A stretch of 64,000 bases of DNA from NCBI GenBank assembly GCA_001689495.1, contig LUJS01000004.1, positions 16,620 through 80,619 on the forward strand, in the 5' to 3' direction. Every line of letters starts with the position of its first letter. The first letter of the stretch is position 1. The notes below the pieces were generated by a model, which was not told where the DNA came from, searched no databases, and was given only the letters and a program-made list of their open reading frames with translations. This document shows positions 53,257 through 61,792 of the stretch, piece by piece. Origin of the DNA: Bacteroidales bacterium M8 (GTDB taxonomy: Bacteria; Bacteroidota; Bacteroidia; Bacteroidales; Muribaculaceae). The position numbers and the translations under genes were made by a program.

Positions 53257-54896
53257 TTCAAAAGCGTTTTGAGAGCCACCGGCTCGTTGTGGTCGTTGAG
53301 GTAGAGAGGCGTGCGGGGCCTGTAGTCGGCGCGGGCAATGGAGGCCGAGGCGTCGACGCGGGGAGTCGAGATGCCGCCCAGCGTGAGGGCCGTGGGGCAG
53401 AACGAGCGCGAGGTCGATATGAGCTTGCCGCTGTTGGCCGCGAGGGCCGAGGCCACCGAGGGGTAGGCCGAGCGATATGAGTCCGAGAGCCAAGCCAGCA
53501 TGGGCACGTGCACCTGATGCACCGACGGCAGGGGCGAGGCGTGCAGGAAGCGGCGCGAGCCGTCGTCGAATATGTCCTCGCCGTGGTCTGAGGCATAGAG
53601 CAGCGAGGCGCGGCACCCGACCGAGTCGAGCATCGAGATGAGCGAGTCGAGAAAACGGTCTGTGGCCACGATGGTGTTGTCGTAGGCGTTGACAAGCTCG
53701 CGGCGATAGTCGGCGGCCGCCTCGGGAAACTCGTCGGGTGTGAACAGCGCGTCCTCGGCACCATAGCGGTCGCGATAGTTGAAGTGCGAGCCGTATGTGT
53801 GGAGCACTATCAGCTGGCGGCGGGCACCGTGACCGAGGGTCGAGGCGACGTATGGCAGCAGGTCGAAATCGCCCGGCACGCTCGGCGCGGCGGCATCCTC
53901 GCGGACAAAGAGGGCCGTGTCGGCCTCGAGCCCGAAGAAGTCGATGAACGAGTGGTTGCGCTGCTGGTTGGAGAAGAACGCCGTGGCGTATCCGGCCTCG
54001 GCAAAGGCGGTGATGAGGCTCTTGACCCTGTAGATGGCGCTGCCGAACGTGCGGGCCTCGACGGGGCTGAGCAGCATCGGCACGCTCTTGTGGGTTGTGT
54101 TCGACTCGCTCACGGCCATCGGGGCGCAATACAGCCCCTCGCGGCGCGACAGGCGCGGGTTGGTGGGCCGGCCATAGCCGAGCAGCTGCCAGTTGGACGC
54201 GCGCGAGGTCTCGCCCACCACCAGCACGCACACCTCGCGGACGGTGTCGGGGTGCTCGCAGCGCGCACCATAGGTGAATCCCTCGGACGTGTCGCGATAG
54301 GCCCCGGTGCGGATGGTGCGGTCTATGGCAAGACAGATGTTATAGCCCACGTTGACAGGATAGAGGTCGCGGTGGGCGGCAAAGGCAGAGGGGGTCATGT
54401 AGCTCATGGCCAGCGCCACGACGCCCACGCATGCCACGGCGGTAGAGAACCGGCGGCCCGAACGGCGGAACTGCGGAGTGAGGCGCATGTCGGCGCGCAT
54501 GATGTAGATGGCGGTGACGAGCGCGGGCAGATAGAGCACGCACACGAAGATTATGCTGGGCCAGAGGCTGCCGAGCAGCTCGCCCACCTCGGCGCTGTTG
54601 GTGGTGACCAGATTGAGGAACATGTCGACGGCGATGACGCTGCGGCCATAGAGCCCGAGCAGCACTATCTGGAACGCGGCCAGAAAGACCAGCGGGAACA
54701 TCAGCCACACGGTGCGGCCCACCTTGTCTGAGAGGGCCGCGAGAATGCCGATGACGCCCAGCGGGAGAGCCACGTTGGCCAGCCTCGCCCACCCGCCCAT
54801 GGGCTCGGTGAACGAGAGCAGCACGTTGGGCAGTATCAGCGATACCAGAAACCAGCAGTATAATATGTCGGGCAGACGCCTCTTAACGAATGTCAT
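53253..54896 (-). CDS. Phosphoethanolamine transferase (EptA/CptA-like sulfatase fold)
   Basis: A 547-residue inner-membrane enzyme. Five N-terminal helices occupy residues 1-170 (for example LYCWFLVSLILPNVLLSF and LWPSIIFVCVLYLPALVTAI). The periplasmic alkaline-phosphatase-like domain has Glu229 and nucleophile Thr230 in VVGETSRASNW, and further zinc ligands in YASDHGEDI. It should transfer phosphoethanolamine to lipid A or another envelope glycan; the substrate is not known. Its gene is the second of four in the operon, starting two bases after the outer-membrane gene. Confidence 0.87.
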   Translation of the reverse strand: MTFVKRRLPDILYCWFLVSLILPNVLLSFTEPMGGWARLANVALPLGVIGILAALSDKVGRTVWLMFPLVFLAAFQIVLLGLYGRSVIAVDMFLNLVTTNSAEVGELLGSLWPSIIFVCVLYLPALVTAIYIMRADMRLTPQFRRSGRRFSTAVACVGVVALAMSYMTPSAFAAHRDLYPVNVGYNICLAIDRTIRTGAYRDTSEGFTYGARCEHPDTVREVCVLVVGETSRASNWQLLGYGRPTNPRLSRREGLYCAPMAVSESNTTHKSVPMLLSPVEARTFGSAIYRVKSLITAFAEAGYATAFFSNQQRNHSFIDFFGLEADTALFVREDAAAPSVPGDFDLLPYVASTLGHGARRQLIVLHTYGSHFNYRDRYGAEDALFTPDEFPEAAADYRRELVNAYDNTIVATDRFLDSLISMLDSVGCRASLLYASDHGEDIFDDGSRRFLHASPLPSVHQVHVPMLAWLSDSYRSAYPSVASALAANSGKLISTSRSFCPTALTLGGISTPRVDASASIARADYRPRTPLYLNDHNEPVALKTLLK

Positions 54897-54898
54897 GG

Positions 54899-56080
54899 TC
54901 AGAATGCCTCATTGATGTTCAACACTACTCCCCAGCATCCCTTGCCGAAACCGACGTCGACGCGGACATTGGTGAGTTTCTTGAATTCCCAGCGATAGCC
55001 CACGCCGAAGTTAGGCAGCAGGTCGCGCTTGTGAAACTTGGAGAAATTGGGATATACGGCCCCGAGGCCGCCCCAGACGGCGACGCCGCTGCGGCCCCAG
55101 ACATGCTGGCGCAGCTCGAGGGTGACGTCGCTCTCGCACTTGTCGCGATACTGTCCCTCGTAATAACCCCTGAGCATCGAATTGCCGCCCACGGTGGGCA
55201 TCATGCCCCACGGCGTGCGCCCGTAGGTGAACATGCCGTGTATGCGGGCCGCGAGCACCGATCCGCGCCAGAGCGGGGTGTATTTGTTGAGCGAGAACTC
55301 GGTCGACGCGAACGAGTGCGACGAGTTGCCCAGAAATCTCGGGTAGACCCTCTGTATCAGCTCGCCCATCCATCCGGTGCGCGGGGCGGTATAGTTGTCG
55401 CGGGTATCGAACTGCAGCTTGACGCCCGTGCCGAGCGCCACGAACGCCCTCGGCATCTCGCCCCACAGGGCATCGCGGTCGTCGTCGATGTGGCGGGCCG
55501 CGATATAGTTGAACCGCATCAGCGGACCGGCATACATCGGGGTAGAGCCCAGACGCCACAGATGGTCGCCGCTCAGCATGATGTCGAGCAGCAGGTAGCG
55601 GGTCTTGTTGGACTCGATGCGCGCGGCGTCATAGCCAACGCCCCAGAAGTATGTGGTGTATGAGTTGAAGCTGAGCTCGTAGTCGACACGGCGGTCGCCG
55701 CGGTGATAGAGGTGCAGGCCCTCGACGCCGATCTTGAAGTATCCGCCCGTGGTGAGGTCGGCGAACAGCGACACGTTCGAGGGGAGCAGCGTGGTGTCTT
55801 CGGGCTGGGTCGAGTAGAGGCCCGCGGCCACCAGACCGATGCCGAAGCCGGTATCGCTGGAATAGTGCGGCCCGCCGATGAACGAGAATGACGGACGGCG
55901 TGTTATCTCGGTCTTGTTTGACTCGCTGAAATATCTCACCACCTTGCCTATGAAACCCCTCTGCAGCCACGAGCGGGTCGAGTCTGCATCCTCGGCGGCG
56001 CGTGCCGTGACTGAGGCCATCGCCAGAATGGCGACTGCAAGCACCCTGAGCAGGTTGGAATATGTGGTGGATGTTGTCAT
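54899..56080 (-). CDS. BamA/TamA family outer-membrane protein without POTRA domains
   Basis: A 393-residue outer-membrane beta-barrel of the Omp85 superfamily. After a signal peptide there is no POTRA region: the mature protein begins with about 30 residues and then antiparallel strands (FSFIGGPHYSSDTGFGIGLV, GYFKIGVEGLHLYHRGDRRV). The Omp85-type motif lies in MMPTVGGNSMLRGYYEGQYR, and the protein ends WGVVLNINEAF with an aromatic residue. It is the first gene of the operon with the phosphoethanolamine transferase; a TATCTTTG box sits upstream at 56174-56181 (minus). Confidence 0.83.
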   Translation of the reverse strand: MTTSTTYSNLLRVLAVAILAMASVTARAAEDADSTRSWLQRGFIGKVVRYFSESNKTEITRRPSFSFIGGPHYSSDTGFGIGLVAAGLYSTQPEDTTLLPSNVSLFADLTTGGYFKIGVEGLHLYHRGDRRVDYELSFNSYTTYFWGVGYDAARIESNKTRYLLLDIMLSGDHLWRLGSTPMYAGPLMRFNYIAARHIDDDRDALWGEMPRAFVALGTGVKLQFDTRDNYTAPRTGWMGELIQRVYPRFLGNSSHSFASTEFSLNKYTPLWRGSVLAARIHGMFTYGRTPWGMMPTVGGNSMLRGYYEGQYRDKCESDVTLELRQHVWGRSGVAVWGGLGAVYPNFSKFHKRDLLPNFGVGYRWEFKKLTNVRVDVGFGKGCWGVVLNINEAF

Positions 56081-56389
56081 CGGATGAATGAATGTCGAAA
56101 CGTGTCAGTTTACTGAAATAACACCTGTGCGGGTATGAGGGTTCACCGTGGCCCGAGGGGCCGGGGAGTGGCGCAAAGATAGTGAGAAAAGAATCAAAAT
56201 CCGTGCCCTGAGGCGTGTCAGTGGACATTTGGCAAAACACTCTCGCCTTTTGGAATACCAATCGCCTCGCCCCGGGCCGAACAACATCCCCGCCACTGAC
56301 ACGCGACCTGACATATTTGGGGGGTCTGCCGATTGGACTTTTAGAGTTTTTTATGTAATTTTGCAGAAGTATTCCTACATTTCACTGCA
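56081..56389. other. 309-base intergenic region with divergent promoters
   Basis: Holds a TATCTTTG box (56174-56181, minus) for the envelope operon and the pyrB promoter (56333-56363, plus). The middle is GC-rich without a plausible gene. Confidence 0.6.
56333..56363 (+). promoter_or_regulatory. pyrBI promoter
   Basis: TTG at 56333-56335, 20 bases, then TAATTTTG at 56356-56363, 27 bases before the pyrB ATG. A strong Bacteroidetes-type pair. No pyrL-like attenuator is seen. Confidence 0.75.
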
Positions 56390-57310
56390 ATGAACACAAA
56401 AAGTCTTGTATCCATCAGCGACCTGAGCCGCGAGGAGATACTGAGCCTGCTCGAGACCGCACGCAAGTTCGAGCAAAATCCCAACCGCCGCCTGCTCGAG
56501 GGCAAGGTGGTGGCCACCCTGTTTTTCGAGCCTTCGACCCGCACCCGCCTCAGCTTCGAGACGGCCGTAAACCGTCTGGGAGGCCGCGTGATAGGCTTCT
56601 CCGACGCCTCGAACACCTCGACATCCAAGGGCGAGACCCTCAAGGATACCATCAAGATGGTGAGCAACTATGCCGACCTGATCGTGATGCGCCACTTTCT
56701 GGAGGGCGCGGCCCTCTATGCCACCGAGGTGACCGACGTGCCCGTGATCAACGCCGGCGACGGCGCGCACCAGCATCCGTCGCAGACGATGCTCGACCTC
56801 TATTCGATCTACAAGACTCAGGGCACGCTCGAGAATCTGACCATCACGCTGGTGGGCGACCTCAAGTATGGCCGCACGGTGCACTCGCTCATCATGGCCA
56901 TGCGCTACTTCAACCCCACGTTCAGGTTCGTGGCCTGCAAGGAGCTGGACATGCCCGAGGAGTACAAGACATTCTGCCGCGAGAACGGCATACGATTCTC
57001 AGAGCACACCGACTTCTCGCCCGAGGTCATCAACACCAGCGACATCATCTACATGACCCGCGTGCAGCGAGAGAGGTTTGCCGACATCATGGAGTATGAG
57101 CGCGTCAAGGACCTCTATAACCTCAACGACGCCATGCTGGCCGACGCCCCCGAGCACCTGCGCATACTGCACCCGCTGCCCCGCGTCAACGAAATCTCGC
57201 AGGATGTCGACGACAATCCCCGCGCCTATTATTTCGAACAGGCCCGCAACGGCCTATATGCCCGTCAGGCACTGATCTGCCGCTCGCTCGGCATCGAGGT
57301 GAAAGACTAA
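56390..57310 (+). CDS. pyrB: Aspartate carbamoyltransferase, catalytic subunit
   Basis: A 306-residue enzyme for the second step of pyrimidine synthesis, joining carbamoyl phosphate and aspartate. The carbamoyl-phosphate motif FFEPSTRTRLSF is at 45-56, NAGDGAHQHPSQTMLDLYS is the HPxQ region, and the aspartate loop is in YMTRVQRERF plus LHPLPRVNEI. It forms trimers that join the regulatory subunit encoded next. Confidence 0.97.
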   Translation: MNTKSLVSISDLSREEILSLLETARKFEQNPNRRLLEGKVVATLFFEPSTRTRLSFETAVNRLGGRVIGFSDASNTSTSKGETLKDTIKMVSNYADLIVMRHFLEGAALYATEVTDVPVINAGDGAHQHPSQTMLDLYSIYKTQGTLENLTITLVGDLKYGRTVHSLIMAMRYFNPTFRFVACKELDMPEEYKTFCRENGIRFSEHTDFSPEVINTSDIIYMTRVQRERFADIMEYERVKDLYNLNDAMLADAPEHLRILHPLPRVNEISQDVDDNPRAYYFEQARNGLYARQALICRSLGIEVKD

Positions 57311-57342
57311 ATCCCCCCTACTCCCCCAACAACACATCAGTC

Positions 57343-57804
57343 ATGAACGTATCGAAAGCAGAACTCGCGGTGGCCGCCCTGCGCAACGGCACCGTCATAG
57401 ACCACATACCCTCGGCAGTGCTCTTCAAGGCAGTGAAGATACTTGGCATCGAGCACCTCACGACCGCCGTGACCATCGGCAACAATCTGGACTCGAAGAA
57501 ACTCGGCAACAAAGGCATCATCAAGGTGGCCGACGTGTTCTTCCCCGAGGCGGTGCTGAACCGCATCGCGCTGATAGCCCCCTCGGCCGTGGTCAACATA
57601 ATCCGCGACTATGAGGTGGTCGAGAAGTTTCCCGTCACCCTGCCCGACACCATAGTCGGACTGGTCAAGTGCGGCAACCCCAAGTGCATCACCAATAACG
57701 AGCCGATGCGCACGAGATTTCACGTCATCGACCGCGACGACGTCACCATAGCCTGCCACTACTGCTCGCACACCGTGCGCAGCACCGAGGCACAAATAAT
57801 ATAA
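57343..57804 (+). CDS. pyrI: Aspartate carbamoyltransferase, regulatory subunit
   Basis: A 153-residue subunit that binds CTP/ATP and controls PyrB. The N-terminal nucleotide domain has GTVIDHIPSAVLFKAVKIL and the C-terminal zinc domain has Cys110, Cys115, Cys138 and Cys141 (VKCGNPKC, CHYCSH). It follows pyrB by 32 bases. A repeat array begins one base beyond its stop. Confidence 0.96.
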   Translation: MNVSKAELAVAALRNGTVIDHIPSAVLFKAVKILGIEHLTTAVTIGNNLDSKKLGNKGIIKVADVFFPEAVLNRIALIAPSAVVNIIRDYEVVEKFPVTLPDTIVGLVKCGNPKCITNNEPMRTRFHVIDRDDVTIACHYCSHTVRSTEAQII

Positions 57805-57805
57805 A

Positions 57806-58035
57806 GGTTATAGGGTTATTCTTTGGTTAGGGGGTTATAAGGTTATGAGGTTATAGGGTTAAGGCCCTTAACCACATAGACCGCCCGACAACCCATAACC
57901 CAACATCCCCACAACCCAATAAATAACCCCATAACCTCATAACCCCATAACCCCATAACAAAAAAAATAACCCCATAACCACATAACCTTATAACCAAAA
58001 AATAACCCTATAACCCCATAACCCTATAACCCCAA
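57806..58035. repeat. Large GGTTAT/ATAACC array that reverses orientation, after pyrI
   Basis: The first part (57806-57860) is in GGTTAT orientation, as in the arrays after lysR and ugd. A palindrome, GGTTAAGG-C-CCTTAACC (57857-57873), follows, and then ATAACC units run on the plus strand from about 57890 to 58035, with A-rich interruptions near 57960 and 57998. The whole can fold back on itself. It ends 12 bases before the flavin reductase ATG. Confidence 0.85.
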
Positions 58036-58047
58036 CAACTCTCCACG

Positions 58048-58611
58048 ATGCCCAAAGTCTCTTGGAAACCCGGAACTCAGATATATCCGCTGCCGGCGGT
58101 GCTGGTGACCTGCGGCGATGCCGCGCGGTCAAACATGCTCACCGTGGCGTGGACAGGCACCATCTGCACCAATCCGCCGATGTGCTATATATCGGTCAGG
58201 CCCGAGCGATACTCGCACGCGCTGATCAAGGAGCGCATGGAGTTTACCATCAACCTGACCACCGAGGCCATGGCCCGCGCAACAGACTGGGCCGGAGTGC
58301 GCTCGGGGGCAGACTATGACAAGTGGGCCGAGACAGGGCTGACGCCCGCGCCCGGACAGGCCGTGGCCTGCCCCCACATAGCCGAGTCGCCGCTGAGCAT
58401 CGAGTGCAGGGTCAAGGAGATAATGAGCCTCGGCAGCCACGACATGTTCGTGGCCGACGTGGTGAACGTGCTGGCCGACGAGGCGCTGATAGACCCCGCG
58501 ACAGGGGCATTCGACCTCGGACGTGCCGGCCTGATAAACTACTCGCACGGACACTATTACGGACAGGGTGCCGAGATAGGCCGTTTCGGGTGGTCGGTAA
58601 AGAAGAAATAA
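58048..58611 (+). CDS. Flavin reductase family protein (FMN-binding)
   Basis: A 187-residue FMN-binding split-barrel protein of the flavin reductase (DIM6/NTAB-like) type. Family features: VLVTCGDAARSNMLTVAWTG, CTNPPMCYISVRPERYSHA and LINYSHGHYYGQGAEIG near the end. The partner oxygenase or physiological substrate is unknown; related proteins in anaerobes may only bind flavin. It starts just after the repeat array and precedes glyA by 25 bases. Confidence 0.85.
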   Translation: MPKVSWKPGTQIYPLPAVLVTCGDAARSNMLTVAWTGTICTNPPMCYISVRPERYSHALIKERMEFTINLTTEAMARATDWAGVRSGADYDKWAETGLTPAPGQAVACPHIAESPLSIECRVKEIMSLGSHDMFVADVVNVLADEALIDPATGAFDLGRAGLINYSHGHYYGQGAEIGRFGWSVKKK

Positions 58612-58636
58612 CCAATAAATACATTTTTCAATCCCA

Positions 58637-59917
58637 ATGGAAAGAGACACCACAGTATTTGACATCATCGAGCGCGAACACCAGCGCCAGAAGAAGGGGA
58701 TCGAGCTGATCGCCTCCGAGAACTTTGTTAGCGACGACGTGATGCGTGCCATGGGTTCGTGCCTCACCAACAAGTATGCCGAGGGTTATCCCGGCCACCG
58801 CTATTATGGCGGCTGTGAGGTAGTGGACGAGATGGAGACACTGGCCATCGAGCGACTCAAGAAACTCTTTGGCGCCGAATGGGCCAACGTACAGCCCCAC
58901 TCGGGCGCACAGGCCAACATGGCCGTGTTCATGGCCTGCCTGCAGCCGGGCGACAAGTTCCTCGGCCTCAACCTGAGCCACGGCGGCCACCTGAGCCACG
59001 GCAGCCCCGTCAACTTCTCGGGCCTGATGTTCGAGGCCCTCGAATATAACGTGGACCGCACCACCGGTCTGGTAGACTACGAGCAGATGGAAGAGGTGGC
59101 ACGCCGCGAGCGTCCCCGCCTGATCATCGGCGGCGCCAGCGCCTACAGCCGCGAGTGGGACTATGCCCGCATGCGCAATCTGGCCGACGAGATCGGCGCC
59201 ATCTTCATGGTCGACATGGCACACCCCGCCGGCCTCATCGCCGCCGGCCTGCTCGACAATCCCGTGAAGTATGCCCACATCGTCACCACCACCACCCACA
59301 AGACACTGCGCGGCCCGCGCGGAGGCGTCATCATGATGGGCAAGGACTTTGAGAATCCTTGGGGCAAGAAGACCCCCAAGGGCGTGGTGCGCATGATGTC
59401 GTCACTGCTCGACTCTGCTGTGTTCCCCGGCGTGCAGGGCGGCCCCCTCGAGCATGTCATCGCCGCCAAGGCCGTGGCTTTCGGCGAGGCCCTCAAGCCC
59501 GAGTTCCGCGAGTATCAGATACAGGTGCAGAAGAATGCCAAGGCACTGGCCAACGCCCTGCTCGAGCGCGGCTACAACATCGTCAGCGGCGGCACCGACA
59601 ACCACTGCATCCTGCTCGACCTGCGCTCCAAGTTCCCCGAACTGTCGGGCAAGGTGGCAGAGAAGGCTCTCGTCGAGGCCGACATCACCGCCAACAAGAA
59701 CATGGTGCCCTTTGACAGCCGTTCGCCCTTCCAGACCTCGGGCATCCGTCTGGGCACTCCCGCCATCACCACACGCGGCGCCAAGGAAGACCTCATGCTC
59801 GAGATTGCCGAGATGATCGACACCGTGCTGCACGCACCCGAGGATCAGGCCGTCATCGCCGCCGTGCGCGAGAGGGTCAACAAGACCATGGAGAAGTATC
59901 CCATGTTTGCCTATTGA
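58637..59917 (+). CDS. glyA: Serine hydroxymethyltransferase
   Basis: A 426-residue PLP enzyme converting serine and tetrahydrofolate to glycine and methylene-THF. The substrate loops IELIASENFVS and YPGHRYYGGC, HSGAQANMAVF, the Asp of MVDMAHPAGL and the PLP lysine Lys222 in VTTTTHKTLRGPRGG are all present. Length is normal. The promoter was not identified; it may be read with the flavin reductase gene. Confidence 0.97.
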   Translation: MERDTTVFDIIEREHQRQKKGIELIASENFVSDDVMRAMGSCLTNKYAEGYPGHRYYGGCEVVDEMETLAIERLKKLFGAEWANVQPHSGAQANMAVFMACLQPGDKFLGLNLSHGGHLSHGSPVNFSGLMFEALEYNVDRTTGLVDYEQMEEVARRERPRLIIGGASAYSREWDYARMRNLADEIGAIFMVDMAHPAGLIAAGLLDNPVKYAHIVTTTTHKTLRGPRGGVIMMGKDFENPWGKKTPKGVVRMMSSLLDSAVFPGVQGGPLEHVIAAKAVAFGEALKPEFREYQIQVQKNAKALANALLERGYNIVSGGTDNHCILLDLRSKFPELSGKVAEKALVEADITANKNMVPFDSRSPFQTSGIRLGTPAITTRGAKEDLMLEIAEMIDTVLHAPEDQAVIAAVRERVNKTMEKYPMFAY

Positions 59918-59949
59918 TCGCTGAACGATTCTTGAAATCCGGATAACAT

Positions 59950-59985
59950 GCCGCCGGCTCGACAGACACTGTCGGCGCCGGCGGC
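59950..59985 (+). terminator. Hairpin after glyA
   Basis: GCCGCCGGC and GCCGGCGGC pair, with an inner CGACA/TGTCG stem around GACAC. No T-run follows, so termination is inferred from position. Confidence 0.5.
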
Positions 59986-60016
59986 TCTGTCTATCCACAA
60001 CACAGCATAACAGAAT

Positions 60017-60571
60017 ATGTCAAAAGCAGTACGCATCACCACGCTGGTCCTGCTGGCGTTCGTCGGCATCTTTCTGGCCGGAGGATGTCTGGCCATCTAT
60101 CCCGACACCATAGTCAGCCCGTGGACCCTCGGCACCATCGGCCTCTGTGCCGGAGTCGTCACCTCGCCCCTGCTGCACCGCTCGTGGGACAGGCTGACCC
60201 TCTTGGACTCGACCGCAGGCAACTGGGCCATAAACATCATCTTCGTCGGCATCATCGCCATCTTTGCCGCGCTCTTGGCCAACAGGGCCGGGGCGTCTGA
60301 CACCGTCACCGAGACCACGGCGACCATAGACAGGAAATATACCACGCAGCGCACCTCGGGTGGCGGGCGGCGACATGCCACGCGCCGCACCTATACGGTC
60401 TATAACGTGGACATGCTCTTCCCCTCGGGCACGCGCAAGCATCAGGAGATAGGCATAGGCACCTACAACCGCATCCGCTCGGGCAGCACCATATCGGTCG
60501 ACGTGCGCGACGGACTGCTGGGATGGCCCGTGATCGACCCCAAGTTTACGAAAAGAAAAACGGACAGGTAA
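60017..60571 (+). CDS. Hypothetical membrane protein
   Basis: A 184-residue protein with three or four hydrophobic helices in the first 95 residues (ITTLVLLAFVGIFLAGGCLA, TIGLCAGVVTSPLL, NIIFVGIIAIFAALLA), then a soluble domain from about 105 with ATIDRKYTTQRTSGGG and a VDMLFPSGTRKHQEI segment. The order is reminiscent of DUF3592-like membrane proteins, but I do not recognise it firmly. It lies alone between glyA and galM. Confidence 0.65.
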   Translation: MSKAVRITTLVLLAFVGIFLAGGCLAIYPDTIVSPWTLGTIGLCAGVVTSPLLHRSWDRLTLLDSTAGNWAINIIFVGIIAIFAALLANRAGASDTVTETTATIDRKYTTQRTSGGGRRHATRRTYTVYNVDMLFPSGTRKHQEIGIGTYNRIRSGSTISVDVRDGLLGWPVIDPKFTKRKTDR

Positions 60572-60640
60572 GATATGTGTCAAATTTTGTCACATATTGT
60601 TCAAATTTGACAAGTGTACAAGTTTTTCACAATTTTTTTA

Positions 60641-60671
60641 TTGCGGGCCAACCAATAATTCAGTACATTTG
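60641..60671 (+). promoter_or_regulatory. gal operon promoter
   Basis: TTG at 60641-60643, 20 bases, then TACATTTG at 60664-60671, 48 bases before the galM ATG. Upstream lie two copies of TCAAATTTGACA-like sequence (near 60575-60615: GTGTCAAATTTTGTCACA and TTCAAATTTGACAAG), possible operators for a gal regulator. Confidence 0.7.
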
Positions 60672-60718
60672 CAAATAATCTAATTAGCGGACTCTCTCCG
60701 AACTTACTTATAATCATC

Positions 60719-61765
60719 ATGAAAATTTCAACTCTCGTCTATCCCTCGGCCACGCTGCCCGAAATCAGATATTACATACTCACCAACAGCCACGGCGCCA
60801 GCGCCATGCTGTCGAGCCTCGGCGCCTGCATCGTGGGCGTGTGGGTGCCCGACCGCGACGGCAAGCTGGAAGACGTGGTGCTGGGCTACAATAAGCCCGG
60901 CAGCTACATGGCCGACGGCCCCTGCGCCGGCAAGGTGCCCGGACGTTTTGCCAACCGCATAGCGCTGGGCAAGTTCACCCTCGAGGGCAAGGAATACAGT
61001 CTGGCCATCAACAACGGCCCCAACGCACTGCACGGCGGCCCCACCGGATTTCAGAACCGCGTGTGGGAGAGCCGCATACTGCCCGACGGCAAGAGCGTCG
61101 AGTTCAGATACAAGTCGGCCGACGGCGAGGAGGGCTATCCCGGCAACCTCACCGCCACCGCAACATATACATGGGACGACGAGAACCGCCTGACCCTGCG
61201 TCTCGAGGCCGAGACCGACGCCCCCACCGTGGTCAACCTGACCAACCACGCATACTTCAACCTCGACGGCGAGGCATCGGGCAACGTGCTCGACCACGAG
61301 CTGCGCCTCGACGCATCGCGCTATCTGCCCACCGACGCCACGCAGATACCCACCGGCGAGCTGGCGCCCGTGGCGGGGACCCCGATGGACTTCACCGAGT
61401 TCAAGACGCTGGGGCGCGACATCAACGCCGACTTCGAGCCGCTCAAGATAGGCAAGGGCTATGACCACTGCTTCGTGGTGGACGGATGGCAGAAGGGACA
61501 AATGGCCCACGTGGCCACCCTGCGCGGAGCCCGCTCGGGGCGCGTGCTCGACGTCTGCTCGACCCAGCCCGGCGTGCAGGTCTATACGGGCAACTGGCTC
61601 AAGGGTTGCCCCGAGTCGATAAGCCACGGCGAGTATGACGACTATGCCGGCGTGGCGCTGGAGTGTCAGGGATTCCCCGACGCGCCGAACAAACCCTCGT
61701 TCCCCTCGTCCGAACTGCGTCCCGGCGAGAAGTATGACGAGACCATCGAATTCAAATTCTCATAA
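60719..61765 (+). CDS. galM: Aldose 1-epimerase (galactose mutarotase)
   Basis: A 348-residue mutarotase converting beta- to alpha-galactose for galactokinase. Motifs: VPGRFANRIALGKFTLEGK, NNGPNALHGGPTGF with catalytic His, LTNHAYFNLDGE with the second His, and the catalytic Glu in VALECQGFPDAPNKP. It has no signal peptide, so it acts in the cytosol. First gene of the galactose operon. Confidence 0.95.
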   Translation: MKISTLVYPSATLPEIRYYILTNSHGASAMLSSLGACIVGVWVPDRDGKLEDVVLGYNKPGSYMADGPCAGKVPGRFANRIALGKFTLEGKEYSLAINNGPNALHGGPTGFQNRVWESRILPDGKSVEFRYKSADGEEGYPGNLTATATYTWDDENRLTLRLEAETDAPTVVNLTNHAYFNLDGEASGNVLDHELRLDASRYLPTDATQIPTGELAPVAGTPMDFTEFKTLGRDINADFEPLKIGKGYDHCFVVDGWQKGQMAHVATLRGARSGRVLDVCSTQPGVQVYTGNWLKGCPESISHGEYDDYAGVALECQGFPDAPNKPSFPSSELRPGEKYDETIEFKFS

Positions 61766-61792
61766 CAACAAACAAACATACAACCCAAGACA

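Noticed and set aside
57806..58035. Possible CRISPR array
   Set aside because: Units are about eight bases, run together without unique spacers of 25-40 bases, and occur at two other loci as short arrays. No cas1/cas2 is nearby.
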